DNA of 64,000 nucleotides from Streptomyces sp. CC0208 (lineage in GTDB: Bacteria > Actinomycetota > Actinomycetes > Streptomycetales > Streptomycetaceae). Shown one piece after another: positions 12,224 to 22,578 of this stretch. The position numbers were made by a program, and so were the translations under genes. Positions within the stretch are counted from its first letter, which is position 1, and every line of letters starts with the position of its first letter. Under the pieces are notes generated by a model. That model ran no database searches. It was given only the letters and a program-made list of their open reading frames with translations, and was not told the DNA's origin. Location of the stretch: the NCBI RefSeq assembly GCF_003443735.1, contig NZ_CP031969.1, forward strand, positions 5,642,001 to 5,706,000. Reading direction: 5' to 3'.

Positions 12224-14133
12224 TTCTCCTCCTCCACCGGGGTGATGACCGCCAGCACCTGGTCCATGGCGACCGTGGTGCCCGGCGTGACGTCCAGCTC
12301 GGCGACCGTGCCGGCGTGCGGGGCGGAGATGACGTGCTCCATCTTCATCGCCTCGACGACGAGCAGACTCTGCCCGGCGGCCACCTCGTCCCCGACCGCC
12401 ACCTTCACGACGGTCACCGTGCCGGGCATGGGGGCGGTGAGCGAGTCGGCACCGGCGTGGGCGGAGCGGGTGAGGGACGCGGCGACCGGGTCGTGGTCGC
12501 GCACGTGCCAGGCGTCGCCGTCGCGGCCCACCCAGTCGGCGGCGCGGTGGAAGGTGTGGCGTACGCCGTCGAGGGTGACCGAGACCTGGTCCTCGGTGAC
12601 GGTGTGGGCGCCGCGCGGGACGTGCTCGACAGGGTCCTGCACCCGCAGATGGAAGCCGACGGGCTTCGGGGTGCCTCCCATCCGCCAGCCGCTGGGCACC
12701 GAGAACGGGTCGGTCCAGCCGTCGCCTTCCGGCCGCAGCCCTGAGAGCCGTACGGCCGCCGCCGCCTCGTACACCTCCTCCGGTACGTCCGTGGAGACCA
12801 GGTCGGCCACCACGCGCTCGACCAGCCCGGTGTCCAACTCGCCCTTCACCACGTCCGGATGGGCCAGCAGCCGGCGCAGGAACCCCGCGTTGGTCTGCAC
12901 GCCCAGCGTGACCGTCTCCGCGAGAGCCGCCCGGAGCTTCCTGAGCGCTGTCGCACGGTCCGGGCCGTAGGCGATGACCTTGGACAGCATCGGGTCGTAC
13001 AGGCTGCCGACCTCGGTGCCCTCGCTGAGCCCGGAGTCGGTGCGGACGCCGTCGCCCTGGGGTTCGTGGAGCCGGAGCACGGTGCCGCCGGACGGGAGGA
13101 AGCCCTTTGCGGGGTCCTCCGCGCAGACGCGGGCCTCGACCGCGTGCCCGGTCAGCCGGACGCCCTCCTGGCCGTACGGCAGCCGCTCGCCCGCCGCGAC
13201 CCGCAGCTGCCACTCCACCAGGTCAAGGCCGGTGACGAGCTCGGTGACCGGGTGCTCCACCTGGAGGCGGGTGTTCATCTCCATGAAGTAGTACGAGGAC
13301 GGATCGTCGCCGGGCACGATGAACTCGACGGTGCCCGCGCCCCGGTAGCCGCAGGAGCGGGCCGCCTCGACCGCGGCCTCGCCCATCGACGCGCGCGTGT
13401 CCTCGTCGAGGAGCACGCTGGGCGCCTCCTCGATGATCTTCTGGTGCCGGCGCTGGAGGGAGCACTCGCGCTCGCCGAGGTGGATCACGTTGCCGTGGCC
13501 GTCGGCCAGCACCTGGATCTCGATGTGCCGGGGCCGGTCCACCCACCGCTCCACGAGCAGGGTGTCGTCGCCGAAGGAGGTGCGGGCCTCGCGGCGGGCG
13601 GCGGCGATCTCCTCTTCGAGGACCGTCAGGTCCCGGACCAGCCGCATGCCCTTGCCGCCGCCGCCCGCGCTGGGCTTCAGCAGCACCGGGGCGCCCAACG
13701 CGCGTGCGGCCTCGACGAGTTCGGGGTCCCGGCCGCCGGGCACGACCGGTACACCGGCCGCCTCGACGGTCTCCTTGGCGCGGATCTTGTCGCCCATGAG
13801 GGCGATCGCGTCGGCGGGCGGCCCGATGAAGACCAGCCCGGCGTCGGCGCACGCGCGCGCGAAGGCCGCGTTCTCGGCGAGGAAGCCGTAGCCGGGGTGG
13901 ACGGCCTGGGCGCCGGTGCGGGCGGCGGCCTCCAGGAGGCGCTCGGCGGACAGATAGCTCTCGGAGGCCGGCGCCGGTCCCAGGCGTACGGCGGTGTCGG
14001 CCTCCCGGACGTGCCGGGCGTCGGCGTCCGCGTCGGAGAAGACGGCCACCGAGCGCACGCCCAGGGCGCGCAGGGTGCGGATGACGCGGACCGCGATCTC
14101 GCCCCGGTTGGCGACAAGCACTGTGTCAAACAT
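12220..14133 (-). CDS. Methylcrotonyl-CoA carboxylase alpha subunit (biotin carboxylase plus biotin carrier)
   Basis: A 637-residue subunit with an N-terminal biotin carboxylase module (VLVANRGEIAVRVIRTLR; the ATP-grasp glycine loop KPSAGGGGKGMRLVR near residue 155; EMNTRLQVEHPVTE near residue 285) and a C-terminal biotinyl domain with VVEAMKMEHVI, where the Lys carries biotin. It carboxylates biotin with ATP and bicarbonate for transfer to 3-methylcrotonyl-CoA by the beta subunit. Acetyl- and propionyl-CoA carboxylase alpha subunits look similar. The choice of MCC rests on the neighbouring MCC-type beta subunit and HMG-CoA lyase. The ATG is 6 bases after the beta-subunit stop. Confidence 0.92.
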   Translation of the reverse strand: MFDTVLVANRGEIAVRVIRTLRALGVRSVAVFSDADADARHVREADTAVRLGPAPASESYLSAERLLEAAARTGAQAVHPGYGFLAENAAFARACADAGLVFIGPPADAIALMGDKIRAKETVEAAGVPVVPGGRDPELVEAARALGAPVLLKPSAGGGGKGMRLVRDLTVLEEEIAAARREARTSFGDDTLLVERWVDRPRHIEIQVLADGHGNVIHLGERECSLQRRHQKIIEEAPSVLLDEDTRASMGEAAVEAARSCGYRGAGTVEFIVPGDDPSSYYFMEMNTRLQVEHPVTELVTGLDLVEWQLRVAAGERLPYGQEGVRLTGHAVEARVCAEDPAKGFLPSGGTVLRLHEPQGDGVRTDSGLSEGTEVGSLYDPMLSKVIAYGPDRATALRKLRAALAETVTLGVQTNAGFLRRLLAHPDVVKGELDTGLVERVVADLVSTDVPEEVYEAAAAVRLSGLRPEGDGWTDPFSVPSGWRMGGTPKPVGFHLRVQDPVEHVPRGAHTVTEDQVSVTLDGVRHTFHRAADWVGRDGDAWHVRDHDPVAASLTRSAHAGADSLTAPMPGTVTVVKVAVGDEVAAGQSLLVVEAMKMEHVISAPHAGTVAELDVTPGTTVAMDQVLAVITPVEEEK

Positions 14134-14139
14134 GGGTCC

Positions 14140-15756
<1,617 letters not shown>

Positions 15757-15786
15757 GTCCCGCGGTCCCCTCACCCAGTGCTCGCC

Positions 15787-15804
15787 TGTTAATGAGCGTT
15801 AACC
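15787..15804. promoter_or_regulatory. TetR-type operator, copy 1
   Basis: TGTTAATGAGCGTTAACC, an 18-bp imperfect palindrome (6 of 8 arm positions pair) with a 2-base centre. It shares the GGTTAACG-N2-CGTTAACC pattern with the copy 28 bases away and lies closest to the carboxylase operon. Confidence 0.75.
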
Positions 15805-15814
15805 ATTTCCTTCA

Positions 15815-15832
15815 GGTTAACGACCGCTAACC
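15815..15832. promoter_or_regulatory. TetR-type operator, copy 2
   Basis: GGTTAACGACCGCTAACC, an 18-bp palindrome with one arm mismatch. It overlaps the proposed -35 (TTAACG, 15817-15822) of the TetR gene, which predicts autorepression. Confidence 0.8.
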
Positions 15833-15846
15833 TCCCTGTCTAGAAT
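15817..15846 (+). promoter_or_regulatory. Promoter of the TetR gene, probably giving a leaderless mRNA
   Basis: A -35-like TTAACG (15817-15822) and a -10 TAGAAT (15841-15846) are 18 bases apart. A start site 7-8 bases past the -10 falls on the ATG at 15854, and there is no SD before that ATG, so the transcript is probably leaderless. Confidence 0.65.
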
Positions 15847-15853
15847 TGCTCGC

Positions 15854-16447
15854 ATGGCCACCAGAACCGACGCCCCCACTCGCCGCGAGCAGATCCTCAA
15901 GGAGGCCGCGCGGCTGTTCGCCGAGCGCGGGTTCCACGGCGTGGGCGTGGACGAGATAGGCGCCGCCGTCGGGATCAGCGGGCCCGGCCTCTACCGGCAC
16001 TTCCCGGGCAAGGACGCGATGCTGGCGGAGCTGCTGGTGGGGATCAGCGGCCGGCTCCTGACCGGCGGCAAGCGCAGGGTCGCCGAGTCGGACGGCGGCG
16101 ACCCCGAGGCGCTGCTCGACTCCCTGATCGAGGGCCACATCGACTTCGCGCTCGACGACCGCCCCCTGATCACCCTGCACGACCGCGAGCTGGACCGCCT
16201 CCGGGACAGCGACCGCAAGCTGGTGCGGCAGCTCCAGCGGCAGTACGTCGAACTGTGGGTGGAGATCCTGCGCGAGGTCTACCCCGCACTGGCCGAGCCC
16301 GCCGCCCGCTCGGCCGTGCACTCCGTCTTCGGGCTCCTGAACTCCACCCCGCACCTGGGCCGCCCCGGCTCGCTCCCGGGTCGCGGCGCCACCGCGGAGC
16401 TGCTGCACCGCATGGCCCGGGGGGCGTTCGCGGCCGCGGCGGCGTGA
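15854..16447 (+). CDS. TetR-family regulator of the leucine-catabolic operon
   Basis: A 197-residue TetR repressor. The N-terminal helix-turn-helix is unmistakable (REQILKEAARLFAERGFHG, VDEIGAAVGISGPGLYRHF). The C-terminal ligand domain has a run of helices typical of acyl-CoA-responsive actinobacterial members, but the ligand is not evident from sequence. It is divergent from the MCC operon, and the shared region carries two matching palindromes, one over its own -10/-35. The likely role is to repress both units until an acyl-CoA intermediate builds up; this is inference. Confidence 0.93.
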   Translation: MATRTDAPTRREQILKEAARLFAERGFHGVGVDEIGAAVGISGPGLYRHFPGKDAMLAELLVGISGRLLTGGKRRVAESDGGDPEALLDSLIEGHIDFALDDRPLITLHDRELDRLRDSDRKLVRQLQRQYVELWVEILREVYPALAEPAARSAVHSVFGLLNSTPHLGRPGSLPGRGATAELLHRMARGAFAAAAA

Positions 16448-16507
16448 CGAGCGTTACGGGATCAGCTCTGGACGCGTCTCCTTACCGGCCGGTACCTTTG
16501 ACCTCTG

Positions 16508-16521
16508 AGCAAGCGCTTAGA
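16508..16521. promoter_or_regulatory. AAGCGCTT palindrome upstream of the LCAD-like gene
   Basis: AGCAAGCGCTTAGA contains the perfect 8-bp palindrome AAGCGCTT. The left half fits the KstR2-type pattern AnCAAGnnCTTGnT, while the right half deviates. It sits about 33 bases before the GTG of the acyl-CoA dehydrogenase, where an operator would be expected. Confidence 0.4.
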
Positions 16522-16553
16522 CATGGACTCTCAGTCAGGTGGAGGTGGCGGCG

Positions 16554-17711
16554 GTGCGCCGTACGGTGTTCAACGAGGACCACGAGGCGTTCCGGGAGAC
16601 CCTGCGCGCCTTCATCGAGGCCGAGGTCGTCCCCGTCTACGACGAGTGGTTCCAGGCAGGCCAGGCGCCGCGCGACTTCTACTACAAGCTCGCCGAGCTC
16701 GGCATCTTCGGCATCCGCGTGGACGAGGAGTTCGGCGGCGCCGGCATCGACTCGTACAAGTTCGAGGCCGTGATGTACGAGGAGACCGCACGCGCGGGCG
16801 TGCAGTTCGGCGGCTCCGGTGTGCACGTCCTGCTCGGCCTGCCGTACATCAAGATGCTCGCGACCGACGAGCAGAAGAAGCGGTTCCTGCCGAAGTTCGT
16901 CTCCGCCGAGGAGATGTGGGCCCTCGCGATGACCGAGCCGGGCACCGGCTCCGACCTCGCGGGCATGAAGACCACCGCCAAGCTCTCCGAGGACGGCACG
17001 CACTACGTCCTCAACGGCGCCAAGACCTTCATCACCGGTGGCGTGCACGCCGACCGCGTGATCGTCTGCGCCCGCACCTCCGCGCCCACCGCCGAGGACC
17101 GCCGCTTCGGCATCTCCCTGTTCGCCGTGGACACCAAGTCCGAGGGCTACTCCGTCGGCCGCAAGCTCGACAAGCTGGGCCTGAAGACCTCCGACACCGC
17201 CGAGCTCGCGTTCGTCGACGTCAAGGTCCCCGTCGAGGACCTCCTCGGCGAGGAGAACAAGGGCTTCTACTACCTCGGCCACAACCTCGCCTCCGAGCGC
17301 TGGGGCATCGCCTACGGCGCCTACGCGCAGGCCAAGGCCGCCGTCCGGTTCGCCAAGCAGTACGTCCAGGAGCGCACCGTCTTCGGCAAGCCGGTCGCGT
17401 CCTTCCAGAACACCAAGTTCGAGCTGGCCGCCTGCCAGGCCGAGGTCGACGCGGCCGAGGCCGTCGTGGACCGCGCCCTGGAGGCCCTCGACGCGGGCGA
17501 GCTGACCCCCGCCGAGGCCGCCAGCGCCAAGCTGTTCGCCACCGAGGTCGCCCACCGCGTCATCGACCGCTGCCTCCAGCTGCACGGCGGCTACGGCTTC
17601 ATGAACGAGTACCCGATCGCCCGCCTGTACGCGGACAACCGCGTCAACCGCATCTACGGCGGCACCAGCGAGATCATGAAGTCGATCATCGCGAAGGACA
17701 TGGGTCTGTAA
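16554..17711 (+). CDS. LCAD-like acyl-CoA dehydrogenase
   Basis: A 385-residue FAD acyl-CoA dehydrogenase. The start chosen is the GTG at 16554 because GGAGG lies exactly 8 bases upstream; an in-frame GTG at 16539 would overlap that SD. Motifs include MTEPGTGSDLAGMKTTAK, LNGAKTFITGG and LHGGYGFMNEYPIARLYADN. The C-terminal signature reads IYGGTSEIMK, so the usual Glu376-type base is Gly. The compensating Glu is seen in NLASERWGIA, aligned with Glu261 of long-chain acyl-CoA dehydrogenase. That places it in the LCAD/IVD mechanistic class. It is followed after 36 bases by a thioesterase gene. Confidence 0.92.
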   Translation: MRRTVFNEDHEAFRETLRAFIEAEVVPVYDEWFQAGQAPRDFYYKLAELGIFGIRVDEEFGGAGIDSYKFEAVMYEETARAGVQFGGSGVHVLLGLPYIKMLATDEQKKRFLPKFVSAEEMWALAMTEPGTGSDLAGMKTTAKLSEDGTHYVLNGAKTFITGGVHADRVIVCARTSAPTAEDRRFGISLFAVDTKSEGYSVGRKLDKLGLKTSDTAELAFVDVKVPVEDLLGEENKGFYYLGHNLASERWGIAYGAYAQAKAAVRFAKQYVQERTVFGKPVASFQNTKFELAACQAEVDAAEAVVDRALEALDAGELTPAEAASAKLFATEVAHRVIDRCLQLHGGYGFMNEYPIARLYADNRVNRIYGGTSEIMKSIIAKDMGL

Positions 17712-17747
17712 GCCGCCCGCAATCACCGGCCGGTACAAAAGAACCCC

Positions 17748-18614
17748 ATGAGCCAGGCACTTCAGGACCTCCTCGATCTGCTCGACCTAGAGCAGATCGA
17801 GGAGGACATCTTCCGCGGCCACTCCCGCCCCGCCGTCGTCCCCCGCGTCTTCGGCGGGCAGGTCGCGGCGCAGGCGCTGGTCGCCGCAGGGCGCACGGTC
17901 CCCGAGGACCGGCTCGCCCACTCCCTGCACGCGTACTTCCTGCGGCCCGGCGACCCGGGCGCGCCGATCGTCTACACCGTCGACCGCATGAACGACGGCC
18001 GGTCCTTCACCGCCCGCCGCGTCCTCGCGGTCCAGCACGGCCAGCCGATCTTCGCCCTCTCCGCCTCCTTCCAGCGGCACGAGGACGGCTTCGACCACCA
18101 GGCCGCCATGCCGGCCGCCCCCGACCCGGCCACGCTGCCCACCTCCGCGGACCGGCTGCGCGGCTACGACCACCTGGATCCCACGGTCGTGGAGCGGTTC
18201 CTGGAGGCCCGCGAGGCGATCGACCTGCGGTACGTCGACGAGCCGCCGTTCGGAAAGTTCGGCGAGCCGCGCGAACCGCACTCCCAGGTCTGGTTCCGCA
18301 CCAACGGCAAGCTCGCGGACGATCCGCTGCTGCACGTCGTCCTCGCCACGTACGTCTCCGACATGACGCTCCTCGACTCGATCCTGCTCGCGCACGGGCG
18401 CGGCGGCTGGGCCGTCGGTGACGTCGTCGGGGCCTCGCTGGACCACGCGATGTGGTTCCACCGCCCCTTCCGCGCCGACGAATGGCTCCTGTACGACCAG
18501 GAGTCCCCGTCGGCCTCGGGCGGCCGGGGCCTGGGCCAGGCCCGCATCTACACGCAGGACGGCCGGCTGGCCATCTCGGTGATCCAGGAGGGCGTGGTCC
18601 GCGCGCCCCGGTGA
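17748..18614 (+). CDS. tesB: Acyl-CoA thioesterase II (TesB)
   Basis: A 288-residue double-hotdog thioesterase that hydrolyses medium- to long-chain acyl-CoA. The N-terminal LDLEQIEEDIFRGHS and RVFGGQVAAQALVAA segments and the C-terminal SLDHAMWFHRPFRADEWLLYDQ segment (with the catalytic Asp) are standard for TesB. It follows the acyl-CoA dehydrogenase by 36 bases on the same strand, consistent with one fatty-acyl-CoA operon. The stop is 7 bases from the convergent phosphatase-like gene, with no hairpin between. Confidence 0.94.
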   Translation: MSQALQDLLDLLDLEQIEEDIFRGHSRPAVVPRVFGGQVAAQALVAAGRTVPEDRLAHSLHAYFLRPGDPGAPIVYTVDRMNDGRSFTARRVLAVQHGQPIFALSASFQRHEDGFDHQAAMPAAPDPATLPTSADRLRGYDHLDPTVVERFLEAREAIDLRYVDEPPFGKFGEPREPHSQVWFRTNGKLADDPLLHVVLATYVSDMTLLDSILLAHGRGGWAVGDVVGASLDHAMWFHRPFRADEWLLYDQESPSASGGRGLGQARIYTQDGRLAISVIQEGVVRAPR

Positions 18615-18621
18615 CCGACGC

Positions 18622-19419
18622 CTACGACAGGCCGGCCTCGCTGAGCAGGTACGCCGTCATCGGGTCGTAGTGGCGCGGGCTCACCACGTGGTCGTCGAGG
18701 GGCACGGTCACCTGGACCGTGCCCTCGGCCTCCGCCAGGAACAGCGCCGGGTCGTTGGAGTCGGCGTAGCCCATCGCGTCCACCCCGTGCCGGCCGGCGT
18801 AACCCGCCCAGCCGTGGTCGGCGACGACCAGGTCCGGCAGCGGGCGGCCCTCGCGCTCCAGGGCCGTGAGGACGGCCTTCATCGGGTCGCCGGAGTGGGT
18901 GTGCCACAGCGTCGCGCCGTGCTCCAGGACCGCCACGTCCGCGAACTGCATGACGTACCCCTCGTCCGTCTGGAGCCCGTCCGGGATGACGACGATCTCG
19001 CAGCCGGCGGTGCGCAGCGCGGCGGCCGTGGCGTGGTGGACGTCGAGCAGGCCGCCGGGGTGGCCGGTGGCGAACAGCACCCGCTGCGCCCCGTCCGCCG
19101 CCTTGCGCAACCGGGCCGCCATCCGCTCCAGACCGGCGACGGTCAGCTCCGGGTCGATGGTGTCCTGTCCGTACCGGTACTCCGGGTCGTCGTTGACCCC
19201 CACCCGCTCCGCCATCACCGCGAGCACGTCCTGCTCGTCACTCCAGCGGTCCCCGAGCTCAAGGCCGAACCAGTAGTGGCGGTTGCCGTTCGCCAGCTGG
19301 CGGTAGTGGGAGAGGTTGTTCTCCCGCGGGGTGGCCACCTCGCCCGCGATACGGGTCTTCACAAGGTGGTCGACGAGCTCGGCGCGGCTGGGTGTCCCGG
19401 GTATCGGCATGTCTCCCAT
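18622..19419 (-). CDS. Phosphatase-like conserved actinobacterial protein
   Basis: A 265-residue protein starting MGDMPIPGTPSRAELV. It has Asp/His-rich segments of a metal-dependent or Rossmann-like hydrolase (VLFATGHPGGLLDVHHATAAAL, VVADHGWAGYAGRHG and DDHVVSPRHYDPM). It matches what is usually annotated simply as 'phosphatase' in streptomycetes. No experiment known to me defines its substrate. A later ATG at 19410 is possible but leaves only 2-3 bases after the SD-like GGGAG. It is convergent with tesB and has a PucR gene upstream on the same strand 61 bases away. Confidence 0.75.
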   Translation of the reverse strand: MGDMPIPGTPSRAELVDHLVKTRIAGEVATPRENNLSHYRQLANGNRHYWFGLELGDRWSDEQDVLAVMAERVGVNDDPEYRYGQDTIDPELTVAGLERMAARLRKAADGAQRVLFATGHPGGLLDVHHATAAALRTAGCEIVVIPDGLQTDEGYVMQFADVAVLEHGATLWHTHSGDPMKAVLTALEREGRPLPDLVVADHGWAGYAGRHGVDAMGYADSNDPALFLAEAEGTVQVTVPLDDHVVSPRHYDPMTAYLLSEAGLS

Positions 19420-19480
19420 TCTGAGGCACGTCCTCACGGGACCGCCGCGCATCCCGCCCGCTGGGACGCGGGTCACGCGA

Positions 19481-20947
19481 TCATGGTCGCCGCAGCGCGA
19501 ACCACAGCTCCATCCGTACGTCCGGGTCGTCCAGGTCCAGCTCCAGCAGCGCCGCGCACTTCGCGATCCGCTGCCGCACGGTGTTGCGGTGCACGTCCAG
19601 GGCGACCGCCGTACGGTCCCAACTGCCGTGCAGGGACAGCCAGGTGCGGAGGGTGTCGGTGAGGGCGGGGGCGTTCTCGAAACGGGCCAGCAGCGCGCGG
19701 GCGTGTGCCTCGGCGTCCGCCTCCGGCACCAGGTCGGCGAGCGCGGGCTGGGCCCCGTACCGGACGAGCTCGGCGCGCAGGGCCCGGGCGCGGGCCAGCG
19801 CCCGCTCCGCCTGGGCGTCGGCGACGGCCCACTCCGCCGGTCCGGCGACGGCGCTGACCCCGAGCGTCCACCCCGGCTGCGGGCCCGGTTCCCGCTCGGC
19901 GGGCAGCAGCACCCGTACGACATCCCGCGCCACGTCGATGAGCGGCGACCCGAGCGCCGCGCCGAGGGCGGAGGCGGCGATCGGGTCGGGAGCGGTGGAC
20001 GTGTCGGGCCGGGCGTGCACGACGACCCACCGCACGCCACCGAGGAGCGGCGCCACGTCCTCGGCCGACGCCCCCAGCAGCAGCCGCACCAGAGCGGACG
20101 ACCGCGCGGCCTCCGACCCGCTCTGATGCTCACCGGTGAGCAACGACAGCAGGACGGCGGCGACGGAGGCGATGGTGTGATCACCGGGGTCACGGTGGGA
20201 CGCGGCGACCCCGAGCACAAAGCCGCGCCCGGCACCGAGGGAGTAGGCGGCGAGGTGGACACCGGCGGTCGCGTGGCTGGCGGAGGTCGGCGTCCCGGGG
20301 CCGGAGGGGCGTACGACCTCCGCGAGTCCCGTCAGCGCCTCCCGGGCGGTCGTGCCCACCGGTCGCCCGGCGGCTGCGACCTCCACCCCGTCCGGCCCGT
20401 ACAGCACGGCCCACCCTCCGACCCGCTGCGCCAGCTGCCGCAGTACGGACGGCACCGGATCCGGGCGGGCCGCGGCCGCGGCCAGGCTCTGCTGGGCCTC
20501 GGTCACGCGGCGCAGTTCCGCGTGGCGGGCCTGGGCCATCAGCTGCCACACCGCACGGGCCACCCCGGAGAAGGTGGTGCGGGGCGGCACCTCCAGGAGG
20601 GGCAGCTCCCACGCGTCGCAGGCGGCGACCAGGGCGCGGGGCACCGTGTCGTGGACCGGGGCCAGGCCGAAGCCGAGGGCCGCGCCGCCCGCCGCCACGA
20701 CCCGGGAGACGTAGTCGTCGAAGTAGGTGCCCGAACCCGCCGCCTCCGGAATGTGCACCCCCGCCGTCAGCAGCAGCTCACCGCCCAGCAGATACGGGTA
20801 CGGGTCCGCCATCTCCGAGGTGTGCGCCCAGTGGATCACCGTGGACGGGTCCGAGGGCCCCGCGATCTGCCGCAACCCGAGATCCTCGCGGGCCAGCAGT
20901 GCGGCCAGCGGGACCGGCGGGGTGGGTGGGACAGCCGGGTCCGGCAT
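19481..20947 (-). CDS. PucR-family transcriptional regulator
   Basis: A 488-residue protein. The N-terminal PucR domain contains LAALLAREDLGLRQIAG and AHTSEMADPYPYLLGGELLLTAG. The C-terminal helix-turn-helix is SWDRTAVALDVHRNTVRQRIAK, the PucR/CdaR HTH_30 signature. The start at 20947 has GGAGGG 10 bases upstream; an ATG six codons earlier has none. PucR proteins usually activate purine, amino acid or other nitrogen catabolism. It is divergent from the transporter-ureohydrolase-ThDP operon and is the natural candidate for its local activator. Confidence 0.93.
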   Translation of the reverse strand: MPDPAVPPTPPVPLAALLAREDLGLRQIAGPSDPSTVIHWAHTSEMADPYPYLLGGELLLTAGVHIPEAAGSGTYFDDYVSRVVAAGGAALGFGLAPVHDTVPRALVAACDAWELPLLEVPPRTTFSGVARAVWQLMAQARHAELRRVTEAQQSLAAAAARPDPVPSVLRQLAQRVGGWAVLYGPDGVEVAAAGRPVGTTAREALTGLAEVVRPSGPGTPTSASHATAGVHLAAYSLGAGRGFVLGVAASHRDPGDHTIASVAAVLLSLLTGEHQSGSEAARSSALVRLLLGASAEDVAPLLGGVRWVVVHARPDTSTAPDPIAASALGAALGSPLIDVARDVVRVLLPAEREPGPQPGWTLGVSAVAGPAEWAVADAQAERALARARALRAELVRYGAQPALADLVPEADAEAHARALLARFENAPALTDTLRTWLSLHGSWDRTAVALDVHRNTVRQRIAKCAALLELDLDDPDVRMELWFALRRP

Positions 20948-21029
20948 GGTGGACGTTCCCTCCATCCAGTACCGCTCGAATGGATGAAACGTACACTTCG
21001 CAGTCGCTTTCCGGCCACCTAGTGTCGAC

Positions 21030-21070
21030 GCAGACCGGCAGGCCGCAGACCGGCAAGGTGCAGATCGGCA
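21030..21070. repeat. Three tandem 15-bp repeats in the leader of the symporter gene
   Basis: GCAGACCGGCA, GCAGACCGGCA and GCAGATCGGCA start at 21030, 21045 and 21060, a strict 15-bp period. They end just before the SD (AGAAGGAGGG) of the symporter gene. They lie in the 139-base divergent region with pucR and could be regulator sites or a leader element. Confidence 0.8.
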
Positions 21071-21086
21071 GAAGGAGGGCTCCGAC

Positions 21087-22535
21087 ATGGCCGTCGACTA
21101 CACGGTGATCGTCGTCTATCTGGTCGGCATGCTCGCCATGGGCTGGTGGGGCATGCGCCGCGCCAGGTCCAAGAGCGAGTTCCTGGTCGCCGGGCGCCGC
21201 CTCGGACCCGCCATGTACTCCGGGACCATGGCCGCGATCGTCCTCGGCGGCGCCTCCACCATCGGCGGCGTGGGCCTCGGCTACCGGTACGGCCTCTCCG
21301 GCGCCTGGATGGTCTTCACGATCGGCCTCGGTCTGCTGGCCCTGTCCGTCTTCTTCTCCGCCCGCATCGCCCGCCTCAAGGTCTACACCGTCTCCGAGAT
21401 GCTGGATCTCCGGTACGGCGGCCGGGCCGGGGTCATCTCCGGCGTGGTCATGTGGGCGTACACCCTCATGCTCGCGGTCACCTCGACCATCGCCTACGCC
21501 ACGATCTTCGACGTCCTCTTCGACATGAACCGGACCCTCGCGATCGTCCTCGGCGGCTCGATCGTCGTCGCCTACTCCACCCTCGGCGGCATGTGGTCCA
21601 TCACCCTCACCGACATGGTGCAGTTCGTGGTGAAGACCATCGGCGTGCTGCTCCTGCTCCTGCCCATCGCCGTCGTCAAGGCGGGCGGCTTCGGCGAGAT
21701 GAAGGCCAAGCTCCCCACCTCCTACTTCGACCCGCTGGGCATCGGCGGCGAGACGATCTTCACCTACGTCCTGATCTACACCTTCGGCATGCTCATCGGT
21801 CAGGACATCTGGCAGCGCGTCTTCACCGCCCGCAGCGACACCACCGCCAGGTGGGGCGGCACGGTCGCCGGCACCTACTGCCTCGCCTACGCCCTCGCCG
21901 GCGCCGTCATCGGCACGGCCGCCAAGGTCCTCTACCCCGACCTCGCCAACGCGGACGACGCCTTCGCGACCATCGTGAAGGACGAACTCCCGGTGGGCGT
22001 AAGGGGCTTGGTGCTGGCCGCCGCGCTCGCCGCCGTGATGTCGACGTCCTCCGGCGCGCTGATCGCCTGCGCGACCGTGGCGAACAACGACATCTGGTCG
22101 CGGCTGCGGGGGAGGCCGGTCGAAGGGGAGCACGACGAGGTCCGGGGCAACCGCGTCTTCATCCTCGTCATGGGCGTGGCCGTGATCGGTACGGCCATCG
22201 CGCTCAACAACGTCGTCGAGGCCCTGACCGTCGCCTACAACCTCCTCGTCGGCGGTCTCCTCGTCCCGATCCTCGGCGGCCTGCTGTGGAGGCGCGGCAC
22301 CGCCCAGGGCGCGCTGGCCTCCGTGGCCGTCGGCGGCCTCGCCGTCATCGCCCTGATGGCCGGCTACGGCATCCTCGCCAACGAGCCCGTGTACTACGGC
22401 CTCCTGGCCTCCCTGGTCGTCTACGTCGCCGTATCCCTGGCGACCCCGGCGACCGACACCGCCGTACTCGAGGCGTGGCGTGATCGCCTCGCCGGGCGCG
22501 GCGAGGTTCTCGAACCGGTCCCGGCACCCCGGTAG
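21087..22535 (+). CDS. Sodium/solute symporter (SSS family)
   Basis: A 482-residue integral membrane protein with about 13 hydrophobic helices and the SSS core motif around FLVAGRRLGPAMYSGTMAAIVLGGASTIGG. It is expected to import a small organic nutrient with Na+. The substrate is not readable from sequence, but the next gene is an agmatinase-like ureohydrolase, so a guanidino compound such as agmatine or 4-guanidinobutyrate is a reasonable inference. The SD AGGAGGG lies 7 bases before the ATG. It is first in a three-gene unit divergent from pucR. Confidence 0.93.
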   Translation: MAVDYTVIVVYLVGMLAMGWWGMRRARSKSEFLVAGRRLGPAMYSGTMAAIVLGGASTIGGVGLGYRYGLSGAWMVFTIGLGLLALSVFFSARIARLKVYTVSEMLDLRYGGRAGVISGVVMWAYTLMLAVTSTIAYATIFDVLFDMNRTLAIVLGGSIVVAYSTLGGMWSITLTDMVQFVVKTIGVLLLLLPIAVVKAGGFGEMKAKLPTSYFDPLGIGGETIFTYVLIYTFGMLIGQDIWQRVFTARSDTTARWGGTVAGTYCLAYALAGAVIGTAAKVLYPDLANADDAFATIVKDELPVGVRGLVLAAALAAVMSTSSGALIACATVANNDIWSRLRGRPVEGEHDEVRGNRVFILVMGVAVIGTAIALNNVVEALTVAYNLLVGGLLVPILGGLLWRRGTAQGALASVAVGGLAVIALMAGYGILANEPVYYGLLASLVVYVAVSLATPATDTAVLEAWRDRLAGRGEVLEPVPAPR

Positions 22536-22578
22536 ACCGGACGACAGCGAACAGAAGACAGAAGGAAGGCACCCGATC

